From Verrucomicrobiota bacterium (GTDB lineage Bacteria; Verrucomicrobiota; Verrucomicrobiia; Verrucomicrobiales; Verrucomicrobiaceae), in NCBI GenBank assembly GCA_023428335.1, contig JAEYYS010000483.1:1-12667 (forward strand): a stretch of DNA of 12,667 nt. The letters are read 5' to 3'. Shown here one piece after another: positions 6,551 through 12,667 of this stretch. Positions within the stretch are counted from its first letter, which is position 1; each line of letters starts with the position of its first letter. The translations under genes were made by a program, and so were the position numbers. Under the pieces are notes generated by a model that was not told where the DNA came from, ran no database searches, and saw only the letters and a list, made by a program, of their open reading frames with translations.

Positions 6551-6567
6551 AAAATCGCGCGGATTTT
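6551..6567. other. AT-rich inverted repeat between DAHP synthase and small membrane gene
   Basis: AAAATC (6551-6556) and GATTTT (6562-6567) are exact inverted repeats around a five-base GCGCG centre. It stands out in a GC-rich background. It could be a weak hairpin in the transcript, an operator or a decayed terminator; read on the minus strand, four T residues end the second arm. Confidence 0.35.
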
Positions 6568-6583
6568 GGAACCGGTGCGCGGC

Positions 6584-7627
6584 TCAAGCGAGGGCCTGCC
6601 AGGCCTCGCGCAGGGCGGTCTCGGTTTCCTCCCAGCCCATGCAGGCGTCGGTGATCGACTGGCCGCGGACGAGCGAGGCCAGCGGTGCGGGGAATTTCTG
6701 GCTGCCACCGACGAGGTTGCTTTCGAGCATGGCACCGACGACCGCCGTTTCGCCGGCGGCGCGCTGGCGGACGATCTCGCGGAAGACCGCCGGCATGCGG
6801 CGGTGGTCCTTGGCGCAGTTGCCGTGGCTGGCGTCGATGACAATCGCCGGTGGCAGGCCGGCTTCGGCGAGCGCGGTGCGGGTTTCGGCGACATCATCGG
6901 CGCCGTAGTTGGGGCCGCCTTCACCGCCGCGCAGGATGAGGTGGCAGTCGGGATTGCCGCGGGTGCGCACCGCCGAGGCAACGCCGTCGGCACTGACGCC
7001 GAGGAAGGTCTGCGGCTGCAGGGCCGCCTTGATGGCGTTGAGAGCGGGGGCGATGTGGCCGTAGGAGCCGTTCTTGAAGCCGAGCGGCATCGACAGGCCC
7101 GAGGCCATCTGCCGGTGGGTCTGCGACTCGGTCGTGCGCGCGCCGATGGCGCTCCAGCAGACGAGGTCGGCGATGTACTGCGGCGTGATCGGATCGAGCA
7201 GCTCGGTGGCGGTGGGCAGGCCGAGGTCGAGCACCTTGCCGAGCAGGCGGCGCGCCAGGCGCAGGCCGGCGGGCAGGTCGCAACTGCCATCGAGATGCGG
7301 ATCCATGATCAGGCCCTTCCAGCCGACCGTCGTGCGCGGCTTTTCAAAGTAGACGCGCATCACCAGGAACAGTCGGTCGGACAGCTCGCGGGCGAGGCCG
7401 GCCAGGCGGGCGGCATATTCGAGGCCGGCCTCGGGATCGTGGATCGAGCAGGGGCCGCAGACCACCAGGAAACGCCGGTCGCTCCCCTTGAGGATGGCGC
7501 GGATCGACTCGCGACTGGCTTCGACAAAGGCGAGCTGGGCGGGGGTCGGCGGCTGTTCCGCGATCAGCGCCGCCGGTGCGGGCAGGGGCGTGTTCGAGGC
7601 GATGTGGAGGTCGGCGGTGGCGCTCAT
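6584..7627 (-). CDS. 3-deoxy-7-phosphoheptulonate (DAHP) synthase, class I alpha
   Basis: A 347-residue cytosolic enzyme joining phosphoenolpyruvate and erythrose 4-phosphate, the first step of the shikimate pathway. Metal ligands line up with E. coli AroG: C60 (CGPCSIHD), H268 (DASHGN), E302 (MLESNL), D327 (SITDACMGW). Substrate-binding blocks are RVYFEKPRTTVGWKG (91-105), GARTTESQTHR (162-172) and DCHLILRGG (227-235). The N-terminal helix region (residues about 1-55), which carries feedback control in the AroF/G/H type, is present, but which amino acid inhibits it cannot be read from sequence. FKNGSYG (184-190) differs from the usual FKNGTDG. The ATG at 7627 fits the family start; no ribosome site is evident. 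It begins 41 nt after the tRNA-Arg gene, so is probably read from the tRNA promoter. Confidence 0.95.
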   Translation of the reverse strand: MSATADLHIASNTPLPAPAALIAEQPPTPAQLAFVEASRESIRAILKGSDRRFLVVCGPCSIHDPEAGLEYAARLAGLARELSDRLFLVMRVYFEKPRTTVGWKGLIMDPHLDGSCDLPAGLRLARRLLGKVLDLGLPTATELLDPITPQYIADLVCWSAIGARTTESQTHRQMASGLSMPLGFKNGSYGHIAPALNAIKAALQPQTFLGVSADGVASAVRTRGNPDCHLILRGGEGGPNYGADDVAETRTALAEAGLPPAIVIDASHGNCAKDHRRMPAVFREIVRQRAAGETAVVGAMLESNLVGGSQKFPAPLASLVRGQSITDACMGWEETETALREAWQALA

Positions 7628-7655
7628 GGCAGAATTTCGCCGCGGCGCAAACGGC

Positions 7656-7668
7656 CCCGGTAGCCGGG
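7656..7668 (-). other. Hairpin directly after tRNA-Arg
   Basis: CCCGG and CCGGG flank a three-base loop and abut the CCA end of the tRNA. No T-run follows on the minus strand. It may mark a processing site between tRNA and DAHP synthase message or give partial termination. Confidence 0.35.
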
Positions 7669-7745
7669 TGGCGCACCCCTCAGGATTCGAACCTGAAACC
7701 TTCTGATCCGTAGTCAGATGCTCTAATCCGTTGAGCTAGGGGTGC
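7669..7745 (-). tRNA. tRNA-Arg(ACG), CCA encoded
   Basis: A full 77-nt cloverleaf reads on the minus strand. The acceptor stem is GCACCCC paired with GGGGTGC. Then come TA, a D arm with stem GCTC/GAGC and loop AACGGATTA, an anticodon stem TCTGA/TCAGA with loop CTACGGA (anticodon ACG), a short variable region AGGTT, and a T arm TCAGG-TTCGAAT-CCTGA. Discriminator is G and the 3' CCA (7671-7669) is encoded. A34 is normally converted to inosine, so this tRNA reads CGU, CGC and CGA; CGC is the commonest arginine codon in the genes around it. Confidence 0.97.
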
Positions 7746-7791
7746 TGGGACCCGCAGGGCGGGCTCAACACGGTTTCGCGTGCGAAGGAGT

Positions 7792-7819
7792 AGATTAGCG
7801 GGGACCGCCGATTTGTCAA
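7792..7819 (-). promoter_or_regulatory. Sigma70-type promoter for tRNA-Arg (and probably DAHP synthase)
   Basis: On the minus strand a perfect -35 TTGACA (7819-7814) is followed after 16 bp by TAATCT (7797-7792). Transcription would begin near 7785, leaving about 40 nt of leader before the tRNA. The perfect -35 and position just upstream of a stable-RNA gene make this the best promoter in the window. Confidence 0.72.
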
Positions 7820-7878
7820 ACGGCCAGACGCAAAAGTTTGGGGAGTTTTGGGCGAGGTGGGAAAGGCATGCCTGAAGC

Positions 7879-7947
7879 TAGGGAGGGCTGTCACCAGTCC
7901 GCCGTTCCAGATCCTGCGGGGGAACCCGGCGCCCTGGGGACAGGGCG
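7879..7947. repeat. REPIN-like paired palindromic element, copy B (inverted relative to copy A)
   Basis: Bases 7923-7947 are the exact reverse complement of 1816-1840 in copy A (25 of 25). Bases 7879-7913 match the reverse complement of copy A's right half at about 28 of 35 positions. The two halves are about 10 bp apart, against about 50 bp in copy A, so the inner spacer has shrunk. Here one hairpin is intact (GCCCTG with CAGGGC) and the other has lost pairs. Copy B lies between the aldolase stop and the tRNA-Arg promoter. Confidence 0.75.
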
Positions 7948-7963
7948 GCCCTGTCGGTGGCGC

Positions 7964-8740
7964 CTAGGGGTTGCAGATCTCTGCGGCCAACTGGCGCAGG
8001 CCGGTGCTGAGCAGGCGCCAGTCGGAGCCGTGGAAAAGCAGGGCGGCGCCTTCGCGCTGGCATTGTTGGGCGTGCTCGCGGTCGAAGCAGGTGGCGACCC
8101 AGCCCTTGCCGGCGGCTGTGGCGGCGGCGCGCAGGCGCTGTTGGGCGGCGGCGACCTCGGGATGCCGGATCTGGCCAGCGAGACCGAGGCTGCAACTGAA
8201 GTCGGCTGGTCCGAGCATGAGGAAGTCGATGCCGGGCACGGCGGCGATGGCCTCCGCCTGGTCGAGCGCGGCCGGGCTTTCGATCTGGGCGATGATGTAG
8301 GTCTCGGTGTTGGCCTGCGCGACGTATTCAGCGGCGGGGGTCAGGCCGAAGGGGTTGTCGGGGCTGATGCCGTCCAACCCGCGTTCGCCGAGCGGCGGAA
8401 ACTTCGCCCAGAGCACGACCTCGGCGGCCTCGGCCGCGGATTCGCAGCGCGGGTACATGAGGCCGCGGGCGCCGGCTTCGAGCAGGCGCGCCATGCGCGC
8501 GAACTCGCCCTTGCCGGGGCGGGCGACGATGTCGGCCGAGCCACCGGCGCGGGCCGCGCGGATCAGTTCGGCGGCGGTTTCCACGCTCAGGCGCTGGTGC
8601 TCAAGGTCGAGCCAGAGGGCGTCGAAGCCGAGTTGGGCGGCGAATTCCGCCACGGTGGGATCGACGAGGCGGACGGCGACGCCGTGGGCGGCCTGGCCGG
8701 CGCGCCGGCGGGCGAGGACTTGGCTGGGACGGACAGGCAT
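7964..8740 (-). CDS. HpcH/HpaI-family aldolase
   Basis: A 258-residue class II pyruvate aldolase of the HpcH/HpaI family (2,4-dihydroxyhept-2-enedioate or 2-keto-3-deoxy-sugar-acid aldolase type), which splits 2-keto-4-hydroxy acids to pyruvate and an aldehyde using a divalent metal. Expected catalytic residues are present: H48 (DLEHQ), R74 (VARPGKGE), metal ligands E154 (AQIES) and D180 (GPADFS). Blocks KFPPLGERGLDG and YIIAQIES are family signatures. The ATG at 8740 is chosen; an in-frame TTG at 8773 would add 11 residues of no family character. Neither has a clear ribosome site. It follows mfd by 114 nt on the same strand. Substrate cannot be told. The dehydratase at the other end of the window could in principle feed it with a 2-keto-3-deoxy acid, but distance and opposite strand make that only a thought. 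Confidence 0.9.
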   Translation of the reverse strand: MPVRPSQVLARRRAGQAAHGVAVRLVDPTVAEFAAQLGFDALWLDLEHQRLSVETAAELIRAARAGGSADIVARPGKGEFARMARLLEAGARGLMYPRCESAAEAAEVVLWAKFPPLGERGLDGISPDNPFGLTPAAEYVAQANTETYIIAQIESPAALDQAEAIAAVPGIDFLMLGPADFSCSLGLAGQIRHPEVAAAQQRLRAAATAAGKGWVATCFDREHAQQCQREGAALLFHGSDWRLLSTGLRQLAAEICNP

Positions 8741-8854
8741 GCGCCAGTGTCGCCGGTCCGGCCGGTTTGACAAGCGCGGGCGGGGTCAGCCTTGGCGCAG
8801 GCCAACCGTGAATTTGCTATCAAAATGTTCTCAATGGATCATTCCAGGCCCCTC
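8741..8854 (-). other. Intergenic segment between mfd and the aldolase gene
   Basis: It holds a small hairpin (TTGGC 8792-8796 with GCCAA 8801-8805, four-base loop) and an AT-rich stretch (about 8806-8840) where an aldolase promoter could lie. I could not find a -35/-10 pair of proper spacing, so no promoter is called. No T-run follows the hairpin on the minus strand. Confidence 0.3.
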
Positions 8855-11800
8855 TCACAGCGTACGTAGCAGGCGCAGGGTTTCCTCAAGCTGCTTGTGG
8901 CCGAGGCGCTCGTTCAGGCGCGGGAATTTGCCGCCGGGCATGACGAGCTGGCCGTGGCGGGTGAGCATGAGTTTGCGGTCCTTGATCTCGATCGCGGTGA
9001 TGCCGACGTGGGCGGCGGCGAGGCGGATGGAGGCACAGGTGAGCAGGTTGCGCACGGCGTGCGGCAGGCGGTCGCCAAACTGGTCGCGCCACTGGCTTTC
9101 CAACTCATCGAGTTCGCGCCGCGTCATCACCTCGCCGAGCTGGCGGTAGGCGGTGATGCGCAGGCGGGCGTCCTCGATGAAGGCGGCGGGCAGGAAGGCG
9201 GGCGTGGCGCCGGGCAGGCCGTCGAGATGGGCCTCGCTCTGGACGAGGAAATCGGCGCGCAGGCCGACCTCGACCGGCCGCGGCACGCGCCGGCCCTGCA
9301 GGCGGGCGACGCTCTGCTTGAGCATCTGGCAGTACATGTCGAAGCCGACCGCGGCGATGTGGCCGCTCTGTTCGGTGCCGAGCAGGTTGCCGGCGCCGCG
9401 GATTTCGAGGTCGCGCAGGGCGATTTTGAAGCCGCTGCCGAGGCCGGTGTACTGCTGGATGGCGTTGACGCGCTTGCGGGCGTCGCCGGCGGTGACGGCC
9501 TCGCGCGGCAGCAGCAGGTAGGCGTGGGCGAGCGCACCGCCGCGGCCGACGCGCCCGCGCAACTGATACAGGTCGGCCAGGCCGAAGCGGTCGGCGCGGT
9601 CGATGAGGATGGTGTTGGCGTTCGGGATGTCGACCCCGCTCTCGATGATGGTGGTGCAGACAAGCACGTCGGCGCGGCCGTCGACGAAGGTGTGCATGAC
9701 GTCCTCGAGCAGTTCCTCGTCCATCTGGCCGTGGCCGGTGATGACACGGGCGCGCGGGCAGAGTTCGCGGATGCGCTGGGCGACCTTTTCGATGGTCATG
9801 ACCCGGTTGTGCAGGAAGAACACCTGGCCGCCGCGGTCGAGTTCGGCGTCGATGGCTTGGCGGATGACGCGCTCGTCGTAGGGGCAGACGACGGTCTGCA
9901 CGGCCTGCTTGCTCGGCGGCGGTGTTTCGATGGTGCTCATGTCGCGCATGCCCATGAGGCCGAGGTAGAGGGTGCGCGGGATGGGGGTGGCGCTGAGGGT
10001 GAGCACGTCGACGAGGCGGAACAGCTCCTTGAAGCGCTCCTTGTGGCGGACGCCGAAGCGCTGCTCCTCGTCGATCACGACCAGGCCGAGGTCCTTGAAC
10101 TGGACGTCCTTGGAGATGACCCGGTGGGTGCCGACGACGATGTCGACGCTGCCGTCGCGCACGCCGGCGAGGATGGATTTCTCGCGCTTCTTCGGGGTCA
10201 GCCGGCAGAGCATCTCGACGGTGACCGGGAACTCGCTCATGCGCTCGCGCAGGGTGCTCCAGTGCTGACGGGCGAGCACGGTGGTGGGCACGAGGATGGC
10301 GGCCTGCTTGCCGCCCATGACGGCCTTGAAGGCGGCGCGGATCGCCACCTCGGTCTTGCCGAAACCGACGTCGGCGCAGAGCAGGCGGTCCATCGGCCGG
10401 TCCGATTCCATGTCGCGCTTGATCTCCTCGACGCAGCGCAGCTGGTCGGGTGTCTCATGGTAGAGGAAGGAGTCCTCAAACTCGGCCTGCCATTTCGTGT
10501 CGGGCGGATGCGTGCAGCCCTTCAGGCTCTGGCGTTCGGCGCTGATGCTGAGCATGCGCGCGGCGAAGGCCTCGACGCTTTTTTCGGCGCTGCGGCGGGT
10601 CTTCTGCCAGGAGCCGCCGCCGAGCTTGCTGAGCGTGGGCGCGCGGCCGCCGATGCCGACGTAGCGGCTGACCTGGTGGGCCTGTGCTACCGGCACGAAG
10701 AGTTTGGCGCCCTCGGCGTAGTGCAGCACCAGCACCTCCTCGCTGCGGCCGCCGGCGCTGCGCTGCTCGAGGCCGCCGTAGCGGGCGATGCCGTGCTCGA
10801 GGTGCACGACGATGTCGCCGGCGTTCAACTCGCGCAGCACGTCGCGCGCCTTGCGCAGCGTTTCGGGGTCGTCGAGCTTGGAGCCGCGCACGCGGCGGGT
10901 CGGCGCGTGGCGACCGAAGATCTCGGCGCCGCTGAGCACGGCCAGGCGGGCGGCCGGCACGGTGAAGCCGCGGTACAGCAGGCCGAGCGCGGTTTCGAAT
11001 TCACCCGCCTGCAGGCCGGGCGCCAGTTCGGCGAAGCGTTCGCGCTCGGCTTCGTTGTGGAAGACGACGACGACCCGCCAGCCCTCGGCGCGCCACTCGC
11101 GCACCTGGCGGGCGAGCTGGTCGCGCCGCGCCTCGTGCAGAACGAAGTCGGAGGCATCGAAAACGCCGAGCGGGTTGGCGTGGATGGCGGCCGTGAAGTC
11201 CTCGGGGCTGGCGGTGTCGGAGGGGTGGCTGGCGATGCGCGCGGCGGCGGCGAGACCGGAGTCGACGGCGACCTCGACGATGAGGTCCTGCGGGCGCAGG
11301 TGGTCGCGAATCCGGCCGATGGTTTCGCCCTCGTCGGCCTGCAGCAGCAGGTCGGTGTGTTCGAGCCGGCGCACCGAGGCCTGGTGATGCAGGTCGAAGG
11401 CGCGGATCGACTCAATGCTGTCGTCGAACCATTCGAGGCGCAGGGGTTCCTCGGCCTGCCAGGGGAAGAGGTCGACGATGCCGCCGCGGCGGGCGAACTG
11501 GCCGCGCTCGGTAACCACTGGCACGCGTTCGCAGCCGGCCTGTTCGAGTTCGGTGAGAAAGGCCTCCAGGGGCAGCTCCATGCCGGCGGTGAGGCGGCGA
11601 CGCCGCTCTGCGAGGCGGGCTGGGGCGGGTGCTTCCTCGTCGAGGCTGTCGGCGCAGAGCACGAGCGCGTGCGCGCCGTTCGCCTCCTGCCAGCGGGCGA
11701 GGGTGGCGACCCGCTCCGCGGCGAGGTCGGGGTCGGGCAGGGCGGCGTCGACCGGGGGGCGCAGGCGCGGGCAGTACAGGGCCGGGGTGCCCCAGACGGC

Positions 11801-12067
11801 GAGGCCGGCGTGCAGGGCATCCTGGCTGCGGGCATCGGCGCAGAGCAGCCAGACGCGGCGGTCGGGCGCGCGGCGGGCGAAGTGTTCGAGGATCACCGCG
11901 GCGGCAAAGGGGAAAGCCTCGGGGGTGACATGTTCGAGTTGCAGCACCGGTCCCGGCAGATGCGGCGCCAGGGCCTCGGCGGTGGTGGTCACCAGGGCAC
12001 GGAGCAACTCCCGCCCACGATCGGGGGCGGCTGGCACGAGCTGGGCCTGGGGCACTGCCTTGTCCAA
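8855..12067 (-). CDS. mfd: Transcription-repair coupling factor Mfd
   Basis: A 1070-residue ATP-driven translocase. It displaces RNA polymerase stalled at DNA damage and recruits UvrA for excision repair. Domains in order: UvrB-like module (about 35-320) with RGGIVDLFPWQ (194-204); a linker; the CarD-like RNA-polymerase-interaction domain (about 405-475, VVHLEHGIARYGGLE); two RecA-like motor domains with Walker A ADVGFGKT (565-572), DEEQ box (666-669), LSATPIPRT (691-699), TTIIESGVDIPNANT and QLRGRVGRG (835-843); the translocation motif RDLEIRGAGNLLGTEQSG (885-902); and the C-terminal D7 domain (about 955-1060). E. coli Mfd is some 80 residues longer. The only upstream start is TTG 12067; GTG at 12055 or 12037 are alternatives. 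The bases before it are pyrimidine-rich with no ribosome site. Family certain, exact start uncertain. Confidence 0.96.
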   Translation of the reverse strand: MDKAVPQAQLVPAAPDRGRELLRALVTTTAEALAPHLPGPVLQLEHVTPEAFPFAAAVILEHFARRAPDRRVWLLCADARSQDALHAGLAVWGTPALYCPRLRPPVDAALPDPDLAAERVATLARWQEANGAHALVLCADSLDEEAPAPARLAERRRRLTAGMELPLEAFLTELEQAGCERVPVVTERGQFARRGGIVDLFPWQAEEPLRLEWFDDSIESIRAFDLHHQASVRRLEHTDLLLQADEGETIGRIRDHLRPQDLIVEVAVDSGLAAAARIASHPSDTASPEDFTAAIHANPLGVFDASDFVLHEARRDQLARQVREWRAEGWRVVVVFHNEAERERFAELAPGLQAGEFETALGLLYRGFTVPAARLAVLSGAEIFGRHAPTRRVRGSKLDDPETLRKARDVLRELNAGDIVVHLEHGIARYGGLEQRSAGGRSEEVLVLHYAEGAKLFVPVAQAHQVSRYVGIGGRAPTLSKLGGGSWQKTRRSAEKSVEAFAARMLSISAERQSLKGCTHPPDTKWQAEFEDSFLYHETPDQLRCVEEIKRDMESDRPMDRLLCADVGFGKTEVAIRAAFKAVMGGKQAAILVPTTVLARQHWSTLRERMSEFPVTVEMLCRLTPKKREKSILAGVRDGSVDIVVGTHRVISKDVQFKDLGLVVIDEEQRFGVRHKERFKELFRLVDVLTLSATPIPRTLYLGLMGMRDMSTIETPPPSKQAVQTVVCPYDERVIRQAIDAELDRGGQVFFLHNRVMTIEKVAQRIRELCPRARVITGHGQMDEELLEDVMHTFVDGRADVLVCTTIIESGVDIPNANTILIDRADRFGLADLYQLRGRVGRGGALAHAYLLLPREAVTAGDARKRVNAIQQYTGLGSGFKIALRDLEIRGAGNLLGTEQSGHIAAVGFDMYCQMLKQSVARLQGRRVPRPVEVGLRADFLVQSEAHLDGLPGATPAFLPAAFIEDARLRITAYRQLGEVMTRRELDELESQWRDQFGDRLPHAVRNLLTCASIRLAAAHVGITAIEIKDRKLMLTRHGQLVMPGGKFPRLNERLGHKQLEETLRLLRTL

Positions 12068-12109
12068 GAGGGAGGAGGGAACGTGCCGCGACGGCGGCGG
12101 GGCGCGACG

Positions 12110-12115
12110 ATTATT
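12110..12115 (-). promoter_or_regulatory. Possible -10 element for mfd
   Basis: Minus-strand AATAAT matches TATAAT at five of six bases and lies 42 bp before the TTG start of mfd, in an AT-rich spot of the divergent intergenic region. No acceptable -35 lies 16-18 bp upstream, so support is weak. Confidence 0.25.
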
Positions 12116-12122
12116 TTCCGGC

Positions 12123-12151
12123 TTGAGTTGGCGGCGTTTTTCTGATGCAAT
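12123..12151 (+). promoter_or_regulatory. Candidate promoter for the divergent TPR gene
   Basis: TTGAGT (12123-12128, four of six), a 17-bp spacer, then TGCAAT (12146-12151, four of six). Transcription would begin near 12158, about 20 nt before the ATG, and include the ribosome site GGAGG (12168-12172) five bases from the start. Confidence 0.45.
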
Positions 12152-12177
12152 GGCGGCAAATCCAACCGGAGGTTCTC

Positions 12178-12667
12178 ATGAGCACACGACGATTCAGGGC
12201 ATGGATGGCGGTGGGCATTCTGGGGCTGGGTGTCGGCGGAGCCGGCATTGCGAATGACACGCAGGCGCTGTTCCAGATGGGGCGCGCGGCCTTTTACAAG
12301 GGCGACTTCGAGCAGGCGCACGAGCTGTTGAAGCAGGTCGAGGCGCGGCAGCCGAATCACTTCGAGACCAAGGCCCTGCTGGCGCAGATTCGTGCACAGA
12401 TGAAGCCTGGCACCAGTTCGCTGAAGAAGACCTATGCCGGTGTGAACCTCGCCAAGGTCGAATTCGCCGAGGTCACCCTCGACGAGGCCACGCAGGCCCT
12501 GCGCGCCCTGGCCAAAAACGCCACCGAGGGCCGGGTCACGCCGAACTTCCTCATCAAGGGCGAGGAACTGAAGACCAAGGTGGTCAGCCTGAGCCTGGAG
12601 GGCATCCCGCTCAGCGAGGCGATCGAGTACCTCGGCCAGTTGAGCGGTGCGCGCGTCGTCTACGAGG
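12178..12667 (+). CDS. Exported TPR protein with secretin-N-like units, 3' end cut by window
   Basis: The first 163 codons of a gene that runs off the window. Residues 1-25 are a signal peptide (basic STRRFR, then a hydrophobic run, likely cut after GAGIA), so the product is exported to the periplasm or outer membrane. Residues about 27-75 form a TPR-like helical pair (ALFQMGRAAFYKGDFEQAHELL). Then two short units look alike, FAEVTLDEATQALRALAKN (96-114) and LEGIPLSEAIEYLGQLSGA (140-158). They recall the STN/secretin N-terminal fold of secretins and related envelope proteins. This may belong to a type II secretion or pilus-like system, but the rest of the gene is needed. Start set by an ideal GGAGG five bases before ATG 12178. 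Exact family not recognised. Confidence 0.8.
   Translation, partial: MSTRRFRAWMAVGILGLGVGGAGIANDTQALFQMGRAAFYKGDFEQAHELLKQVEARQPNHFETKALLAQIRAQMKPGTSSLKKTYAGVNLAKVEFAEVTLDEATQALRALAKNATEGRVTPNFLIKGEELKTKVVSLSLEGIPLSEAIEYLGQLSGARVVYE

Noticed and set aside
6566..7663. A 365-codon open frame opposite DAHP synthase
   Set aside because: Low-complexity translation with no domain; the opposite strand carries an intact, full-motif enzyme.
7669..7745. tRNA-Arg as an integration site for a mobile island
   Set aside because: No integrase, no direct repeat of the tRNA end, and flanks are ordinary chromosomal genes.
10355..10378. Walker A of Mfd beginning with Ala instead of Gly (ADVGFGKT)
   Set aside because: Superfamily 2 helicases accept Ala or Gly at this place, and the GxGKT core is intact, so it is not a defect.
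8897..12145. A 1082-codon open frame on the plus strand opposite mfd
   Set aside because: It mirrors the conserved mfd gene, has a skewed Ala/Gly/Glu/Asp/Val composition and no recognisable motif. GC-rich codon use in mfd suppresses stops on the other strand.

Overview
The window is chromosomal DNA from a GC-rich Gram-negative-type bacterium. It is almost fully coding, codons strongly favour G or C at the third position, and one tRNA gene is present. The mix of genes suggests Verrucomicrobiota, perhaps Opitutia: a four-helix membrane PIN/TRAM protein of the YacL type, a VanW-domain protein, an Mfd with a DEEQ box, and a final exported protein with a TPR stretch followed by short secretin-N-like units. 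This assignment is inferred from family recognition; no phylogenetic marker was compared, and a gammaproteobacterium is not excluded. I see no phage, plasmid, IS or CRISPR genes.

Layout. Positions 65-6284 carry six plus-strand genes: an IlvD/Edd-family dehydratase; an intergenic block of paired palindromes; then a close-packed run of PIN/TRAM protein, Nif3-like metalloprotein, VanW-domain protein, 3-methyladenine DNA glycosylase, and a four-helix membrane protein with a C-terminal SRPBCC domain. Gaps in the run are 44, 12, 90 and 48 nt. Positions 6291-12067 are all minus strand. In transcription order they hold mfd, an HpaI-type aldolase, tRNA-Arg(ACG), a class I DAHP synthase and a 72-residue membrane protein. 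Positions 12178 to the end are a plus-strand gene, divergent from mfd and cut by the window edge.

How the genes relate. Two are DNA-repair genes (alkyl-base glycosylase and Mfd) but they lie in different transcription units. DAHP synthase is the entry step of aromatic amino-acid synthesis. The tRNA-Arg gene has a good sigma70-type promoter and lies only 41 nt upstream of the DAHP synthase start codon, so the enzyme is probably read from the tRNA promoter. The five-gene plus-strand run looks like one transcription unit, but its members share no evident pathway.

The most unusual non-coding signal is a dispersed repeat. A 115-bp REPIN-like element (two hairpins in inverted orientation, with a compensated stem change) lies at 1808-1922. 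A related inverted copy lies at 7879-7947, sharing a 25-bp block exactly. I found no convincing new multi-gene system. The better leads are the repeat family, the PIN domain lacking its usual first aspartate, the VanW protein with a C-terminal cysteine cluster, the membrane-SRPBCC fusion, and the tRNA/DAHP synthase linkage. No gene-free stretch exceeds 300 bases; the longest are 1745-1998 and 7746-7963, both occupied by the repeats and promoters listed.
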